A DNA stretch of 64,000 bases from Diphasiastrum complanatum (GCA_029204225.1 CM055100.1:58900975-58964974); one strand, 5' to 3'; shown: positions 30,210-43,943, counted from the stretch's first letter. A program made the numbers and translations. The notes: generated by a model from the sequence alone, not told the origin.

Positions 30210-30537
30210 CATTCATTAGTGTCTCAATGTTTTTCAAATAAAACTTTAGAAAACAATTTTTGATGACAAATGTCAAGCACCAATATCATGGAAAAGCTCT
30301 TGCAAATGCACTACATTCCAATTTTCAAGCTAATAATCCCATCAATGGCATTGACTCAAGCGATTCAAACACAGTAACATAAAAAAAGAAAATTCTATTG
30401 GTTAAGTGGATAAGAGTTGTTGATGGGTGTACGAAGGTGTTGGCTATAGTCCCAACTTTGTGGGATCACAGATAATAGAACCTCAAGCATGATACATTAA
30501 CTCGCCACTTGTGGGAAGATATACATTGCACATGATG
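30210..30537. other. Gap before element G, no gene
   Basis: AT-rich, non-coding. It holds the weak A-box-like phrase near 30,397 followed by an inverted gtcccaact-ttgtgggat pair. Confidence 0.4.
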
Positions 30538-30857
30538 TGTCAAGAATCTTACTGGCAAAATGGTTAGCTATTTAACAAGCAATTCATCAAACACACTCAT
30601 AAATTGAAAGAGATATCACTCCACAACCCAAGAGAATGCTCTATGAACTGTGTTCACAAAAGAGCTAAATAGGTACATATATATAGTCTTACTCGATGCG
30701 GTCCCCATTATGGGCGCGTGTCCCGAGTCTACTCAGTACGTGTCGTTAACATGGCACTCAAGCACACTGTCATATAAACGCATTAATTCAAAAATATTGC
30801 TAAAATGGAAAACAGTCATGGAACCATAAAATAAACTCGAGCTTACTTAATCTGACA
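30538..30857 (-). repeat. Element G 3' LTR (copia)
   Basis: About 320 bp, TGTCAAGAATCTT to TTAATCTGACA, a near-perfect terminal inverted repeat. It lies directly before a polypurine tract and RNase H coding sequence. It contains catatatatag near 30,676. The 5' partner was not found. Confidence 0.7.
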
Positions 30858-30868
30858 CTCTCCCTTAA
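30858..30868 (-). other. Element G polypurine tract
   Basis: On the minus strand ttaagggagag precedes the LTR start TGTCAGATTAAG. Confidence 0.75.
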
Positions 30869-30869
30869 G

Positions 30870-32165
30870 CCCTAGTTTACTTTTCTTACAAAGAGCTTTT
30901 CTCTAAAAACTCAAATTTATCGATACTTAAAGCTTTAATAAGTATATATGCTAGCTGATCCTTTGTCTTATAATGCACTACATCTATTTCATTAGATAAC
31001 AATATCTCTCTAATGAAATGATATTTAATCTCTATGTGCTTCGTGTGTGCGTGAAATACATTATTTTTGGCTACCTGAATAGCGCTCTGGCTATCATATC
31101 TGATTATAGTGGGCTTATTCTGTGGGATTCCAATGTCTTCCATCATCTTCCTCAACCAAACTGCCTCCTATGTAGCTAAACGTAGGGCTTTGTACTCTGC
31201 TTTTGTGGTAGAAAGGGCAATTGTGTCTTATTTCTTATAGACCAAGAAAACACACCATTACCAATGTGAAAAACGTGACTTTTGGTGGATCTTCTATCAT
31301 CTACATAGCCAGCCCAATCCGACTCTATGAAGCCTTGCAAAACCGGTAAAGGCTATTGTCCCTCATATAACAATCCATGGGTTAGTGTCCCCTTTACATA
31401 ACAAAGAATTTTCTTCGCTACTTTCCAATGAATCTCCCTAGGAGTAGCCATGAATTGGCTCACGACACTTACAACATTGCTTATATCAGAACGAGTAATT
31501 GTGAGACAAATTAGGGAACCAACTAATTGACAAAACAAAGTAACATCAGTTACACTCTCATCTTGGTTAGATAGTTTATCACCAGTCTTCACATGTGTAG
31601 ATACTGGCTTACTGTCGCACATTTTTAAATGTCTCCAATTTTTGTTCACATACTTAGTGTGTGTTAGTGCGATGTTATCACACTCTTTGCCATATTTTCA
31701 CTCCCAAACAATAGTGTATCAGACCTAGATCAATCATATCAAAGTTGGAGGATAGATCCTTCTTGATTGCACTAATCAAATCATTATCATTATCTATGAT
31801 TATGAGGTCACGTACATACAGCACAATCAATGTGATGCTAGATTCATGATCAAAGTAGTAAAAATTGAAATCTAAAGAAGTGTGTAGCAGACCTCATGAT
31901 CAAAGATACTCATCGAAGTGGTTGTACCAAGTTCCTGGTGCTTGCTTCAAAACATACAAGGCCTTTTTTAATCTGCATATCTTATCTTCCGTGCCATGTA
32001 TCACAAAACCACTAGGTTGCTTTATGTACACTTATTCTTCAAGCTTACCATTCAGAAAAGCGGACTTTACATCCATTTGATGTAGATTCCATCTGAATAA
32101 CGCCGCTAAGGCAATCACGATGCTAAGTGTGTTCTACTAAGCCACTGGAGCAAAGGCTTTTTAGC
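30870..32165 (-). pseudogene. Element G copia RT and RNase H
   Basis: From 32,165 leftwards: FAPVA, then DVKSAFLNGKLEE-like text, KQPSGFVIHGTEDKICRLKKA, VLKQAPGTWYNHFDEYL, and the palm as LIVLYVRDLIIIDND, where YVDD has become YVRD. Next come FDMIDLGLIHYCLGVKI, a thumb part (31,649-31,353: PVSTHVKTGDKLS, GSLICLTITRSDISNVVSVV), and RNase H (31,155-30,886: IRYDSQSAIQVAKN, HAHTKHIEIKYHFIRE). Stops and the lost catalytic Asp show it is dead. Gag, protease and integrase are absent beyond 32,165. Confidence 0.85.
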
Positions 32166-32167
32166 AA

Positions 32168-32490
32168 TAATATCGATCAGGCGAAGGATCCTAAGCAGAT
32201 GTTGTCTTCCGAATTTGACATGACCGACCTAGGCGAGGCTCAACTACTATCTAGGAACTCAAATCCATTGAGATAGAGAGAGACGACTAATCTACATCAC
32301 TCAACAAAGGTATCTTCATAATACCCTTATCAGATATAATTCAATCAATTGCAAAAAAGCTCACTCACTACTCAGACAAAGCAAGAGAAGGAGCAAATGA
32401 GAGAGTATCCTTATCAATCGATACATGGATCTCTCATGTATGAAATGGTCTATACAAGGTCTGACATTGCTCTTGCACTTAGCTCATTAA
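32168..32490 (+). pseudogene. Plus-strand copia RT fragment (H)
   Basis: Reads SSEFDMTDLGEAQLL, then, past stops, YQSIHGSLMYEMVYTRSDIA, the RT-to-RNase-H connection of copia elements. It begins exactly where the minus-strand RT of element G ends, a head-to-head junction of two pol fragments. Confidence 0.7.
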
Positions 32491-32960
32491 GCAATTCATG
32501 GCTAATCCCGGCATCATAAGTATCATTGGCTTCATCACTTGTCATTAATTTTGTAATGAACAAGTTTGAATGCTCACTTGTATCATCTTCATATTGATGT
32601 TGATCAACATAGTTTTATGCATAATTATCATGATCATCAAATTGATGTTGATCAGCATAATTGCATGCTTGTCATTTGCCTTTTCTTTGTGCTATCTCCT
32701 TTTGTTTCTTGAAGCATTCACACTCCCAATGGCTAGGTTTGTTGTAGTACCTACAATTTCCAGGTTTATTTTGACTGGAATAGCCACGTCCTTGACCTTG
32801 GCCTTGATTCCAATTGTCTTGATTCGGACTATCATTGGCTTGCTCATGAAATTGTTGAAATGATCCCCAACTTGAGTTTCATCCTCTCGATTGATACCTT
32901 CCACGACCAAATCTTCCGCCTCATCCTCTAACTGCAAGAGCTTGATCATATCTGGTCTGA
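32490..32960 (-). pseudogene. Copia Gag zinc-knuckle region (I)
   Basis: The minus strand encodes an RGRGRG/NQGQGQGRG-type basic linker and a knuckle CRYYNKPSHWECECF (expected CRYCNKPGHWxxDCF, so the second Cys is lost), then KKQKE. This is the Gag tail of a different copia lineage from A-D. An in-phase alternative open stretch over the same bases (32,949-32,692) is a frame shadow. Confidence 0.7.
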
Positions 32961-33955
32961 CTTCTATGGTTAATCAGTGAGCAATATTCTTGTTGTGATC
33001 TCGCTATTTGGAATGTCCTACTTTTACAGATTCCTGATATACCTAGATAGAGTAGAACTCTTAATTGTAGCTACTACTGTTAATTAAGATTTTTTCTCTT
33101 CTAAGGTGTAGTCAGATATTCCTGATCTACTGCTAATTTGATTGTGATGAGCCTTCTGTGCGGAATAACAAATAGAACAAATAATAGTTGATCTTAGAGG
33201 AACATTTGATGGACATAATGCATTCAAGGATTGTGTGTCATACATAAGAGATCAAAAATATATATCTGTTTAATTACAATGATTCCTCGAGCGTTGTTTG
33301 GCATACCACACAATGCATTGTCGCAAGAGAAACTCTCTCTTATGAATAGAATAGATAAGAAGTGCTTACTAGCAAATACTTCTATTTATGTCTCTATATG
33401 TCTGATCTTAGAGTAGTGAATAATTCAGCTCATCTCACTTACTAGTGAACAGCTTTTCATCCTCACATTCAGCATCCAGTCACTCAAACTTGTATGTCTC
33501 TCATCACACACTCTCTTTCTGTGTATATTTTTTGTTCTCCCATTCGTCCTCTATATGTATATGATTAGAGGAAGGAGATGGTCTTTAATGTAAGTGAATG
33601 ATTACAAGAACTGCTAAATCTACCATGCTGCGGCATTTAGTTTTGTTGTCAGCTTCATCTGTGGTGTCAGTTCGTTGTCCTAGTACTTGATTGATCATGG
33701 GTCGTAAAGTGCGCCGACTCTAGAGCTGTGCTTTTGAAACCTTAGTCGAGGTCATTGCGGTTGGCCTTTGGTCGTCGCTCGTGGACCTCAAGAGTTGACT
33801 TGCAGTTCTCTACAAACGTCTTCGTTTGTTTGCTTGAAGTTGCGATTTGCGGTTTATTGTCATCTGCGATCCATGAGACTTCGTCGTTGTTCGTATATGT
33901 CACAATGCGGTTGCAGTAGTGGTGGATTGCGGTTTGTGGTCCATAAGATAACGAT
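32961..33955. other. Non-coding stretch, LTR-like character
   Basis: No recognised domain on either strand. AT-rich with a tatatatctg run near 33,255 and short tgat/attc repeats. It may be an LTR and leader of the plus-strand element that follows, but no primer site is visible. Confidence 0.35.
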
Positions 33956-33958
33956 GCT

Positions 33959-34740
33959 TTGTGGGCGGAAACCTTAAGTTTCTTCATAGAAACAAAGAAT
34001 GCCAACAAACAACTAGATCAACAAGCGAATGCAATCACAGCATCTCCCGGACTCGACATGGACGAAGGAGCATTTATGGTCAAAGACCAAAAGGCACTAT
34101 TCAATAATTCTTGGTTTCTGGATTATGGAGCTATTCAACATATGAACAGTCATTGTGAGAATTCTCCATTGTATACACCTTACAATAAAAAGAAATATGT
34201 TCATCTTAGCGACGATAGCACACACACTAACGACGGTGAAGGCACTGTAAGATTGATGTTCTAGCATGATCAATTCAAACTACTATCAAATGTTTTGTAT
34301 GTACCTAAACCCTCTACGAGTCTGTTATCAATAAGTAGAATCACTGAGTTAGGTCATAGGGTAGAGTTTGAGTCTCTGATCAATGCCGACCCCCTTGCAC
34401 TCGGAAAGAGGCATGGATACTTATATAGACTGGCACATTGTTATTCTGACACTAGTCAAGCTTTGAAGACCTTTGTTCTTGTCAATAAAGCATTACCATG
34501 GCATCATATATTAGGACACTTGAATAATACATCTATGTCGAACATGTCTGAACAATCCCTAGCACTTGATCTCGACTATCCAATCAACAAAGTCGACCTC
34601 CATGTCTGTCACAGCTGCATCCTTGGAAAACAGACTAGGATTTCTTTTAGATCGAGTCATAGGCATGCAACAAAAGATGTTCTAGACATTGTTCATTTAG
34701 ATATATGTGGTCCAATGCAAACTCAATCGTTGCTTGGAAG
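33959..34740 (+). pseudogene. Copia protease, GAG-pre-integrase and integrase start
   Basis: Two adjacent frames. The first (to 34,264) has the protease site as SWFLDYGAIQHMNSH, in which DSG has become DYG. The second (34,295-34,740) has LYVPKPSTSLLSISRITELG, the pre-integrase motif PWHHILGHLNN, a zinc pair in CHSCILGKQTRISF, and the integrase start DVLDIVHLDICGPMQTQSLL. Similarity ends at about 34,740 in a short TG run, where an unrelated repeat begins. One stop separates the frames. Confidence 0.85.
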
Positions 34741-34921
34741 GCTCGTGTGTGTGTGTGTGTGTTTGAACCTAACAAATCTAAACAAAACTACACATTATCA
34801 CCACAATACCAAACATACGAATCTTAAAGTAAATCAAATTTGTATAGAATCATCATAGTCAAACATATCATATTGACCAAACCTAACGACCAGCAAAAGC
34901 TCCGATTTGAGAAGAATATGT
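34741..34921 (+). repeat. Repeat K, left part
   Basis: The TG run plus aacctaacaaatctaaacaa and cacattatcaccacaatacc recur at 42,628-42,700. Element J splits this repeat: its continuation is at 41,809 onward. The unit is probably a solo or paired LTR of an unidentified element. Confidence 0.6.
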
Positions 34922-35461
34922 TGTGAACCTGAGGTGAGGGTCTACTAATTTTAAAGTCCTGACTTTAGAAAGTGTGACTTAAAAAAAAAAAAGAACAAAT
35001 CAACATAACATTGTTGTATAGAAAAAGAACTTTAATATTCAACCACAAAATCATTCATTCAAGAGACTTGCTGAGGGGTCAAGATGGGGAAACCCCCCCC
35101 CCTCCCCCAAAGGATTTTTCTTTTAAGATTATGCAAGATCAATTGGCCCAAGGCCAATTACATATATAGTGGTTTTGAGAATATGATTTCTTAGATCTTT
35201 ACATCAAACCAGAAGTTACAGATTTTGGATCTTAAAGAATCTTATACCAATAAAAGTGGTTCCTTATGACATGCAAGGACTTACTGATCAAGAAAAGAGC
35301 ATGCATAGGCATTTGACATCAGTAGGCATGACATGCATGAATCCAATCTGACATGCAAGCTTCAATTCCAACATGCAAGCTTCAATTTCATACATGCAAG
35401 TTCCCAAATTAGACATGCAACTCCGAAATCTGACATGCATGACCATAAAGTTATGGATGAT

Positions 35462-35650
35462 GTGACATGCAAAGTCATCAAGTCATGGATGGTGTGACAT
35501 GCAAAGCCATCAAGTCATGGATGTTGTGACATGCATGGCCATCAAGTCATGGATGGTGTGACATGCAAAGCCGTCAAGTCATGGATGGTGTGACATGCAT
35601 GGCCATCAAGTCATGGATGGTTTAACATGCATGGCCATCAGTCTTATGGA
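35462..35650 (-). repeat. 32-bp minisatellite in J LTR
   Basis: Five full units and one partial, of the form gtgacatgcaaagccatcaa then gtcatggatggt, with variant positions aaag/atgg. The same array, with the same unit order, is in the other LTR at 40,502-40,690. Confidence 0.92.
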
Positions 35651-35660
35651 TGAAAGTTTT

Positions 35661-35764
<104 letters not shown>

Positions 35765-36751
35765 GGAGAAAGTGAGTGTGTGTGAAAGGGGTTCCAATCC
35801 AAGCTAGATAGATCCTTTTCAAGCCATAGCTCCGAGCTTTCTTCCAAGCACCTACACACAAAAGCACAAGCAAGAGGCAAAGCAAAAATGAATGGAAGAT
35901 GAATAATGTGGGAGAGGGGCGAGTTTGTACTTTTATAGAGAATGTGAAGCCTTTAGGAAGTGGCTGAGGTGTCCAATATGAGTGTGAGAGGTGTAAGGGA
36001 GACTCTAGGATAAGTAAAGTGAGAGGGTGAGGTGTATAGGTATGAGAGAGTGTTTATCACTTAGTTAGAGCAAAAGGGGAGGAGTAGGAGGCCGCATTTT
36101 CCTAAGTGTCCTTTGGTTTTCAAGCCATGTGGAAAAGTAGGTAAATTACATATTGATAAGGATAGAAGGTAGGTAGCCTAACATTTTATGTTAGCCACTT
36201 TCAAGTTGCATTTTTCTTTGTTTACAACATTGGGATCCACCCAAGTGTTTTTCATGTTATGGGAAAGACTTTGTATATGTCTATCTTACCTTGCATAATT
36301 TCCATCAATTCCTAGGCCCTTTTTTCTTTTTCTAGGGGTTGCCCATCCCCAATCATAGTGGAGTGTGACACAAAGGGTGATCAATCCTTTGGTTTCTTCT
36401 CCTAGTCTTTATCGACTCGATTGAGCCTTCTTTATAGACTCGATTGAGCCTTCTTCAGGTACCATCTTCAAGCTTTAAGAAGCTTCTTTGGATTCATTCT
36501 TCAGGTACTCTTCTTAGTACCTACACATACCCTTAGAAAAAGGTTAGAAGTCATACCATCAAATGGTTCATCATTAGATTCCTGCATATCAAACTGTTAG
36601 CATTGCTCTACAGTTTCTTTTCTTGTCTTCAGGTAATGATACCTGCACTCATAATTCATCAGTTAGAGTAATAAAAATACGTTTTATACAAAAAGAATGG
36701 AAGACTGGATAGCCTTTATTTCTTGGTCAATTTGGTCTATACAATTTTACA

Positions 36752-36758
36752 CCCCTCC
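36752..36758 (-). other. Element J polypurine tract
   Basis: On the minus strand ggagggg lies directly before the LTR start TGTAAAATTG. Confidence 0.75.
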
Positions 36759-36777
36759 GACGCATTAAGCGTTGTCC

Positions 36778-37035
36778 TCAACGGACACTTCTCAAATAAA
36801 CATTCAAAATTTCTGGATATTCTTGGAAGAATTTTTCTTCCATCCATCTTGCATCCGTAGTAGGATAGTTCTTGAACTTGAGGAGGTATAATGTAAAAGT
36901 TATCCCTTTTCTTCCAATTCTTGTCTTGTGCATCAGGATTTGCTCAGGTTGAAGGATTTCTTTGGTTCCTTGAACTTCTGGTGGTTTGGAATCTATAAAT
37001 CCTTCTGGTTCTGAACCATTGAATTTCTTTAGCAA
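36778..37035 (-). CDS. Element J chromodomain
   Basis: The last 85 codons of pol include PEQILMHKTRIGRKGITFTL, then YLLKFKNYPTTDARWMEEKF and FQEYPEIL, which follow the chromodomain pattern (YLVKWKGYxxxxATWE-x2-EFLQEHPEIL). Such domains steer integration to marked heterochromatin. One aromatic position of the usual cage is replaced (KFKNY for KWKGY). The stop lies about 20 bp from the polypurine tract. A frame break separates it from the integrase C-terminus. Confidence 0.85.
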   Translation of the reverse strand: MLKKFNGSEPEGFIDSKPPEVQGTKEILQPEQILMHKTRIGRKGITFTLYLLKFKNYPTTDARWMEEKFFQEYPEILNVYLRSVR

Positions 37036-37062
37036 GCTTACATGGAATTTGTTATGAATTTT

Positions 37063-38550
37063 TCAAGTAATAGGTAAGTCAAGCTCACATGTAACCTCAT
37101 TGATTACTTTCTTGACTTTAAAAGGTCCATAATATTTTTGGGCTAATTTTGGGTAGAGTTTCATGCTGCCCTTCTTTTTCCTGAGTCTTTTCTTTTCAAA
37201 TTTTAGGAGAACTAGTTCTCCTTCTTTGTATTTGATTGCCCTCCGACGCAAATTTGAAAAGGTGTCTTGATAATCCTGCACAAATTCATCTGAGGCAAAT
37301 ATCTTTTCTTTAGTCCTTAATACAGGAGGCACAATTGGTTTTCCATACATTACTTCAAAAGGCGCTTTACCAGTAGAAGAATGAACAATGTTATTGTAGG
37401 CAAATTCTAGAATAGGAAGATAGTGTTCCCATTGAGTCTTCTGATCACTTATAAAATTTCTCAACAAATCTATGATGGTTCAATTAGTAATTTCACTTTG
37501 ACCATCAGTCTGGGGGTGAAAGGAAGAAGAGAATTTAAGGGTTGTCCCTAGATTATCAAAAAGGGCTCTCCAAAAGTTGCTAGTAAATCTCATATCCCGA
37601 TCCGACACTATACTTTTGGGTAGTCCATGCAACCTAAAGATGTGGCGAATAAACAAATGAGCAGCTTCGGGTCCTTTAAGCTTTTTCTTACAGGGAATAA
37701 AATGAGCCTGTTTGCTAAATCTATCAACGATAGTCCATATCATCTCATTTCCATTTTTTGTTTTAGGGAACCCAGAGATGAAGTCCATGGTAATATGTTC
37801 CCAGGGTGCTTCAGGAATAGGCAAAGGATGAAGTAATCCTGGAGTTTTTAATCCTCGCTCATCTTTATTGTGTTGACAAACTAGACATGCATTTATGTAA
37901 TGCCTTGTGTCTCGATGCATGGTAGGCCAATAAAAGAATCTTTTCAGAGCTTCCAGATTTGAAGGGATTCCTTTATGTCCTGCATAGGGAGGACTATGGG
38001 TTTCTTGAAGGATCTTGGTTCTAAATGCTATAGGAATACATAGCTTATCTTCTTTGAATGAATATCCTTCTTTCAAAGCATAGTCTTTATGACTTTGGTT
38101 TCTTTCAAGTATTTCAAAAATATACTGGAAGTCAGAATCACTAGCATACATACTTTTCATAGGAAGGAAATCTTCATGATATGCTAGGGATATATGGTTG
38201 ACCTTGGGGATTCTTGATAATGCATCGGCGACCTTATTGTCCTTTCCTGGGTGATGAAATAGCTGAAAATGGAAAGTGCTAAGGTAGTTAGCCCATTTTA
38301 AATGTTTTTCTCGAATTAGTTGCTGGGTGAGAAAGTACCTAAGGCTTTGATTATCTGTTTTAACAAGGAAATCATTTCCTAGTAGATAGTGCTTCCATAA
38401 CTTAAGGGCATGAATAATGGCCAAAAGTTCTTTTTCATAAATGTCATACTGTACTTTTGCCCCTTGAAGTCGTCTACTTTCAAAGGCTACAGCATGACCT
38501 TCTTGGTTTAAGACTGCCCCAATACAGTCTAAACTTGCATCCACTTCCAC
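37063..38550 (-). pseudogene. Element J RNase H and integrase
   Basis: Positions 38,550-37,480 form one open frame of 356 codons. RNase H shows VDASLDCIGAVLNQ, YEKELLAIIHALKLWKHYL and KTDNQSLRYFL, ending HHPGKDNKVADALSR. The integrase zinc domain has H-H and CLVCQHNK; the core has ITMDFISGFP, VDRFSKQAHFIP, IVSDRDMRFTSNFW and HPQTDGQSEITN. One in-frame stop near 37,478 precedes the second frame (37,467-37,063): HYLPILEFAYNN, PFEVMYGKP and GPFKVKKVINEVTCELDLP. All catalytic residues (DDE) are present. The stop and downstream shift inactivate it. Confidence 0.92.
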
Positions 38551-39294
38551 AAAGAAAGGTTTACGAAGGTCGGGAATGATAAGAACAGGCCCAGTGGTAA
38601 GTGCATGCTTCAGATTATCAAAGGCATTTTGCTCTTTCTTATACCAATGAAATTTTACTCTCTTCTTAGTGAGTTCATGTAGTGGTGAGGCTATATGAGC
38701 AAAATGGTGAATAAACTTTCTATAATAGAAGGTCCACTTGGATTCCTTCCTTTGAAATCTTGTGTCCTCGAAAGTGTATCTTTTCTAGAAAGAATTCGCT
38801 TTTCTTGCCTTTTATGAGAAGTGAGTTTTCTTGTAGGGTTCTAAAGACGATATCTAGATGTCTTTTATGTTCTTCTTCATTTACACTGAAGACTAAGATA
38901 TCATCAAAAAATGTTCCTACAAAATGTCTATGGGGTCGAAAGATTCGTTCCATCATTCTATTGAATGTTGCGGGAGATTTAGTAAGACCAAATGGTACCA
39001 CTAAAAATTCATAAAGGCCAATGTTAGTCCTGAAAGCAGTTTTATGAACATCTTCGGGTGCTACTCTGATCTGGTGGTATCCACTTGTCAAATCAATTCT
39101 ACTAAGATACAAGATCCATTTATCCTATCCATAATGTCATCTATTCTTGGAATAGGAAAACAGTTCTTAACTGTAATCTTGTTTAAAGCACGATAGTCCA
39201 CACACATCCTAAAACTCCCATCTTTCTTTTGTACCAAAAGTACATGAGAGCAATAGGGGGAGTTACTAGGTTTTATAAGGCCTTTCTCTAACAA
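38551..39294 (-). pseudogene. Element J reverse transcriptase
   Basis: Frames 39,294-39,088 and 39,112-38,720 hold gypsy RT: GLIKPSNSPYCSHVLLVQKK, MCVDYRALNKITVKNCFPIP, LSRIDLTSGYHQIRV, VVPFGLTKSPATFNRMMERI, and the palm as TFFDDILVFSVNEEEHKRHL. A frame change lies near 39,100. The thumb and connection to RNase H (FIHHFAHIASPLHELTKKRV, FDNLKHALTTGPVLI) continue through 38,720-38,560 in another frame. Confidence 0.9.
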
Positions 39295-39951
39295 ATCATT
39301 AATTTTCTTAGAAATTTCTTCTTGTTGAGAATGGCTTACCCTATAGGGAGGTCTATTGGGTATGGAACTTCCAGGAATAATGTCTATCGTATGATCTTCA
39401 GGTCTTTCAGGGGGTAAGGACTTGGGTAGTTCATCAGAAAAACAAGAAGAATACTTTAATAGAAGTCTTTTCTATTACAATCCAAAGAATGCGTATTTCC
39501 ATCAACACCATCATCCATGCTTTGAACAAACAACAAATAAGAAAATACTACTTTCTTTAGTACCTTTGATACCTGAATATGGCTTACCAAAGGGATTGTT
39601 TCGCCACTCTGTCCTGCATGCACACTAACATCTTTACCCTTATGCTTCCAAATAGACTGAAGATTCAGAGAAATGCCATTCTCCAAAAAGGAAAATAGAA
39701 GCTCGCGTTAACAAAGTATTGTCTCTAAAATAGAAAGCAAGTTGGAGATCTAATTCTCGAGGATCCCCCAAATGCAGTCTATTAGCTCTAATATTAAAGA
39801 GATCTTGTAAGAAAAAAGAAATTCGAGCGGAAGGAAAATCTATTCGAAAGTAAACATACAAAGTCCTGTGTATTGGCATTTGATTCAAGGATGAATACAC
39901 AAGGCCCTCACATCAACTTCACAAAAAAAAAATTAATAATAATAATAGACC
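39295..39951 (-). other. Element J truncated 5' coding region
   Basis: Just upstream of RT the frame reads DHTIDIIPGSSIPNRPPYRV and KINDLLEKGLI, normal gypsy linker. Beyond about 39,450 is a short protease-to-RT spacer (VSHIQVSKVLKKVVFSYLLF). No Gag, zinc knuckle or protease DTG site is found before the primer site, so about 2 kb has been lost. Confidence 0.75.
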
Positions 39952-39966
39952 TTGGCTCTGATACCA
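39952..39966 (-). promoter_or_regulatory. Element J primer binding site
   Basis: On the minus strand TGGTATCAGAGCCAAGG begins 4 bases after the LTR end: a full initiator tRNA-Met complement. Confidence 0.93.
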
Positions 39967-39970
39967 AAAC

Positions 39971-41808
<1,838 letters not shown>

Positions 41809-43430
41809 TATGCTCACCTGCATCGACGAGTAGTAAATTCATGATCATTTCATCGCATTTCAACTCTTCATACCCGTTAGTAGCAACAACCATATTGAGG
41901 GGATTCGAAAACTATTTTCACAAAAAAATTTAATGTTAACATTCAGAGTGTTGTACGAAGTCTGACTCAAGACAGTTCGTTCATTGTGATCATAGTGACC
42001 ATCCCAAGCCTCCCTATGGAAGATTTTTCCGATGACAAGTATTCCCCTTCAGGATTTTCAATAGATACTTACATTTCTCAATACCATAATATCAAGTATA
42101 TCTTGAGATTTCTAAACAACATCCTAGAATTGAGATAAACAATCAGGATATGAAAAAAGTTTATCCAAGCCTACTTTCAAACTAGTCCGTAATACTTGCC
42201 AAATTTCACACCAGTCTAATCTAAACAAAACTTCAATAGCATTCTAGAATCGAGATAAAAACTCAAGATATAATAATAGTTTTTCCCAGCCAAATTCCAA
42301 ACTAGTTCACAATACTAGCCAAAGTTTACCCCGGTCTAGCAGTGAACATAACTACCTGAGAAGCATTTCTCAAGTCTTACAACCATAATGTAGAGGTTGT
42401 ATGGTTAGAAAATCACATACTTGAAACTTGTCAATGAAATTATCTTGTCCAATACGCATTATGGTGTAGTAAGGGACACGATAATGAAAGACAAAGTACA
42501 AACCCATGCAAGATAGTAATGTCAATAGTAACTTTGAAACACTGAAAACCCAATATTGTTGGTGAAATGTTACAAGGCAAATCTAGCCAAGTATGGTTGG
42601 ATTTTTGAGGGGAATCCTCTCCAACACATGAGTGGTGTGTGTGTTTTTAACCTAACAAATCTAAACAAAACTGCACATTATCACCACAATACCAAACAAT
42701 GTTAGAACATGGACATTATTGTGGGAACTACAAGTGTCTACACATATTCTCAGTTGTTATCCATGTCGCAACAAGTAGTCATTGCCAAGTTAGGTGACTC
42801 TAATTTTGTCCATATCATGAGTAAAAAGTCGGACATTATTTCAGCTCTACTCAAAGTTACAAAATTATAAGGTTAACAATGTATAATCAGTGCTTGAAAG
42901 TCAACAATTACAAAAGTACGACTAAAGTAGACAATTACGTCCAGACTAAATGTAAAGTAGAGTTAAAAACTATTTGCCAATATCCTTTTTGAAATGCTTA
43001 TCGCAACACCATCCCTTATCCTAATAGTTAGAGAAATATTTATTGCATTGTCAATTTCAAATTGTCAGAGCATTACCGTCCACAAATAAGTATATATAGA
43101 CTTTTACATATAGGTCTAATCCGAGTCATAAAACTAAATTCATCATACCATTTATATTAGAAATAGTCGAAGTGTAACCAAAGGTTTAAACAAAAAGCAG
43201 TACGCTTCAAAGGAAACCTCGTTAATGAAAGTTAAGCATCAACGAGTAGTAAATTCATGATCATTTCATGGCACTTCAACTCTTCATACCCGTTATTAGC
43301 AGCAACCATATTGAGGGGATTAGAAGATTGTTCACACGAATTTTTTCAAAGTGTTGTACGAAGTTTGATCAAAAGAACTCAAGACAGTTCGTTCATTGTG
43401 AACATAGCGAACGAAACAAGCAAATAAATC
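41809..43430. repeat. Repeat K, continuation and second copy
   Basis: 41,822-42,000 (acgagtagtaaattcatgat, catattgaggggatt, gtgttgtacgaagt, ctcaagacagttcgttcatt) is repeated at 43,238-43,410. The front part of K (42,628-42,700) matches 34,741-34,810. Copy 1 is therefore 34,741-34,921 plus 41,809-42,030, split by J, and copy 2 is about 42,620-43,430 with extra sequence inside. No coding motif is present. The region 42,030-42,620 has two similar sub-blocks starting ctagaattgagataaa and ctagaatcgagataaa, about 118 bp apart. Confidence 0.6.
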
Positions 43431-43451
43431 ATGAGAGCATTTCTTAATTAG

Positions 43452-43452
<1 letters not shown>

Positions 43453-43512
<60 letters not shown>
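43453..43512. repeat. (TG)n microsatellite
   Basis: About 30 uninterrupted TG units. Confidence 0.95.
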
Positions 43513-43513
<1 letters not shown>

Positions 43514-43938
43514 CTTTAGCAAACAAGGTCCTCCCCCCATGGCAATAGAGAGAGAAATAAAACCCTTATATAGCATAAAGTGGACAGCCAAATTGGCAAT
43601 CCCCTTAACAGCTAGATCCATTGGGGGTTGATTGCATACTAGCCCTAGTGTACATGAAAATTTACTTCTAGTAATAGTTGACTCTCATTCTATTACACAA
43701 TACATAAATGTGAATTATTATTAGTTTTTTTTCTAGGGTGTGGATGTATACATTATGTCTAAATTGGATCAAAAGCTACTTTGATCATATTTAAATAAAC
43801 TTTTTTAACTATCAGTCTTGAATATAAATTTCTGAGAGTATATTCATTATTTGCTCCAAGGTGACTCCAATTGTTGAATTAGGGTTGAGATTTGATCTCG
43901 TGTAATATCTTGAGGCATAATTCTCCATGGTTGTTGCA
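43513..43938. other. Left flank of element L, no gene
   Basis: AT-rich, non-coding. The segment ttagggttgagatttgatctcg before the L insertion shows no known motif. Confidence 0.5.
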
Positions 43939-43943
43939 ATAAT
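43939..43943. repeat. Target site duplication ATAAT, left of L
   Basis: ataat directly before the LTR is repeated at 61,262-61,266 directly after the right LTR. Confidence 0.93.

Noticed and set aside
32692-32949. 85-codon minus-strand frame with hydrophobic runs
   Set aside because: A shifted frame of the copia Gag knuckle region; the correct frame shows the RGRG linker and CRYY-H-C knuckle.
34741-34760. Short TG run as the border of a TG-ended LTR
   Set aside because: The same run starts both K copies but no matching CA end or primer site was found, so the LTR reading stays unproven.
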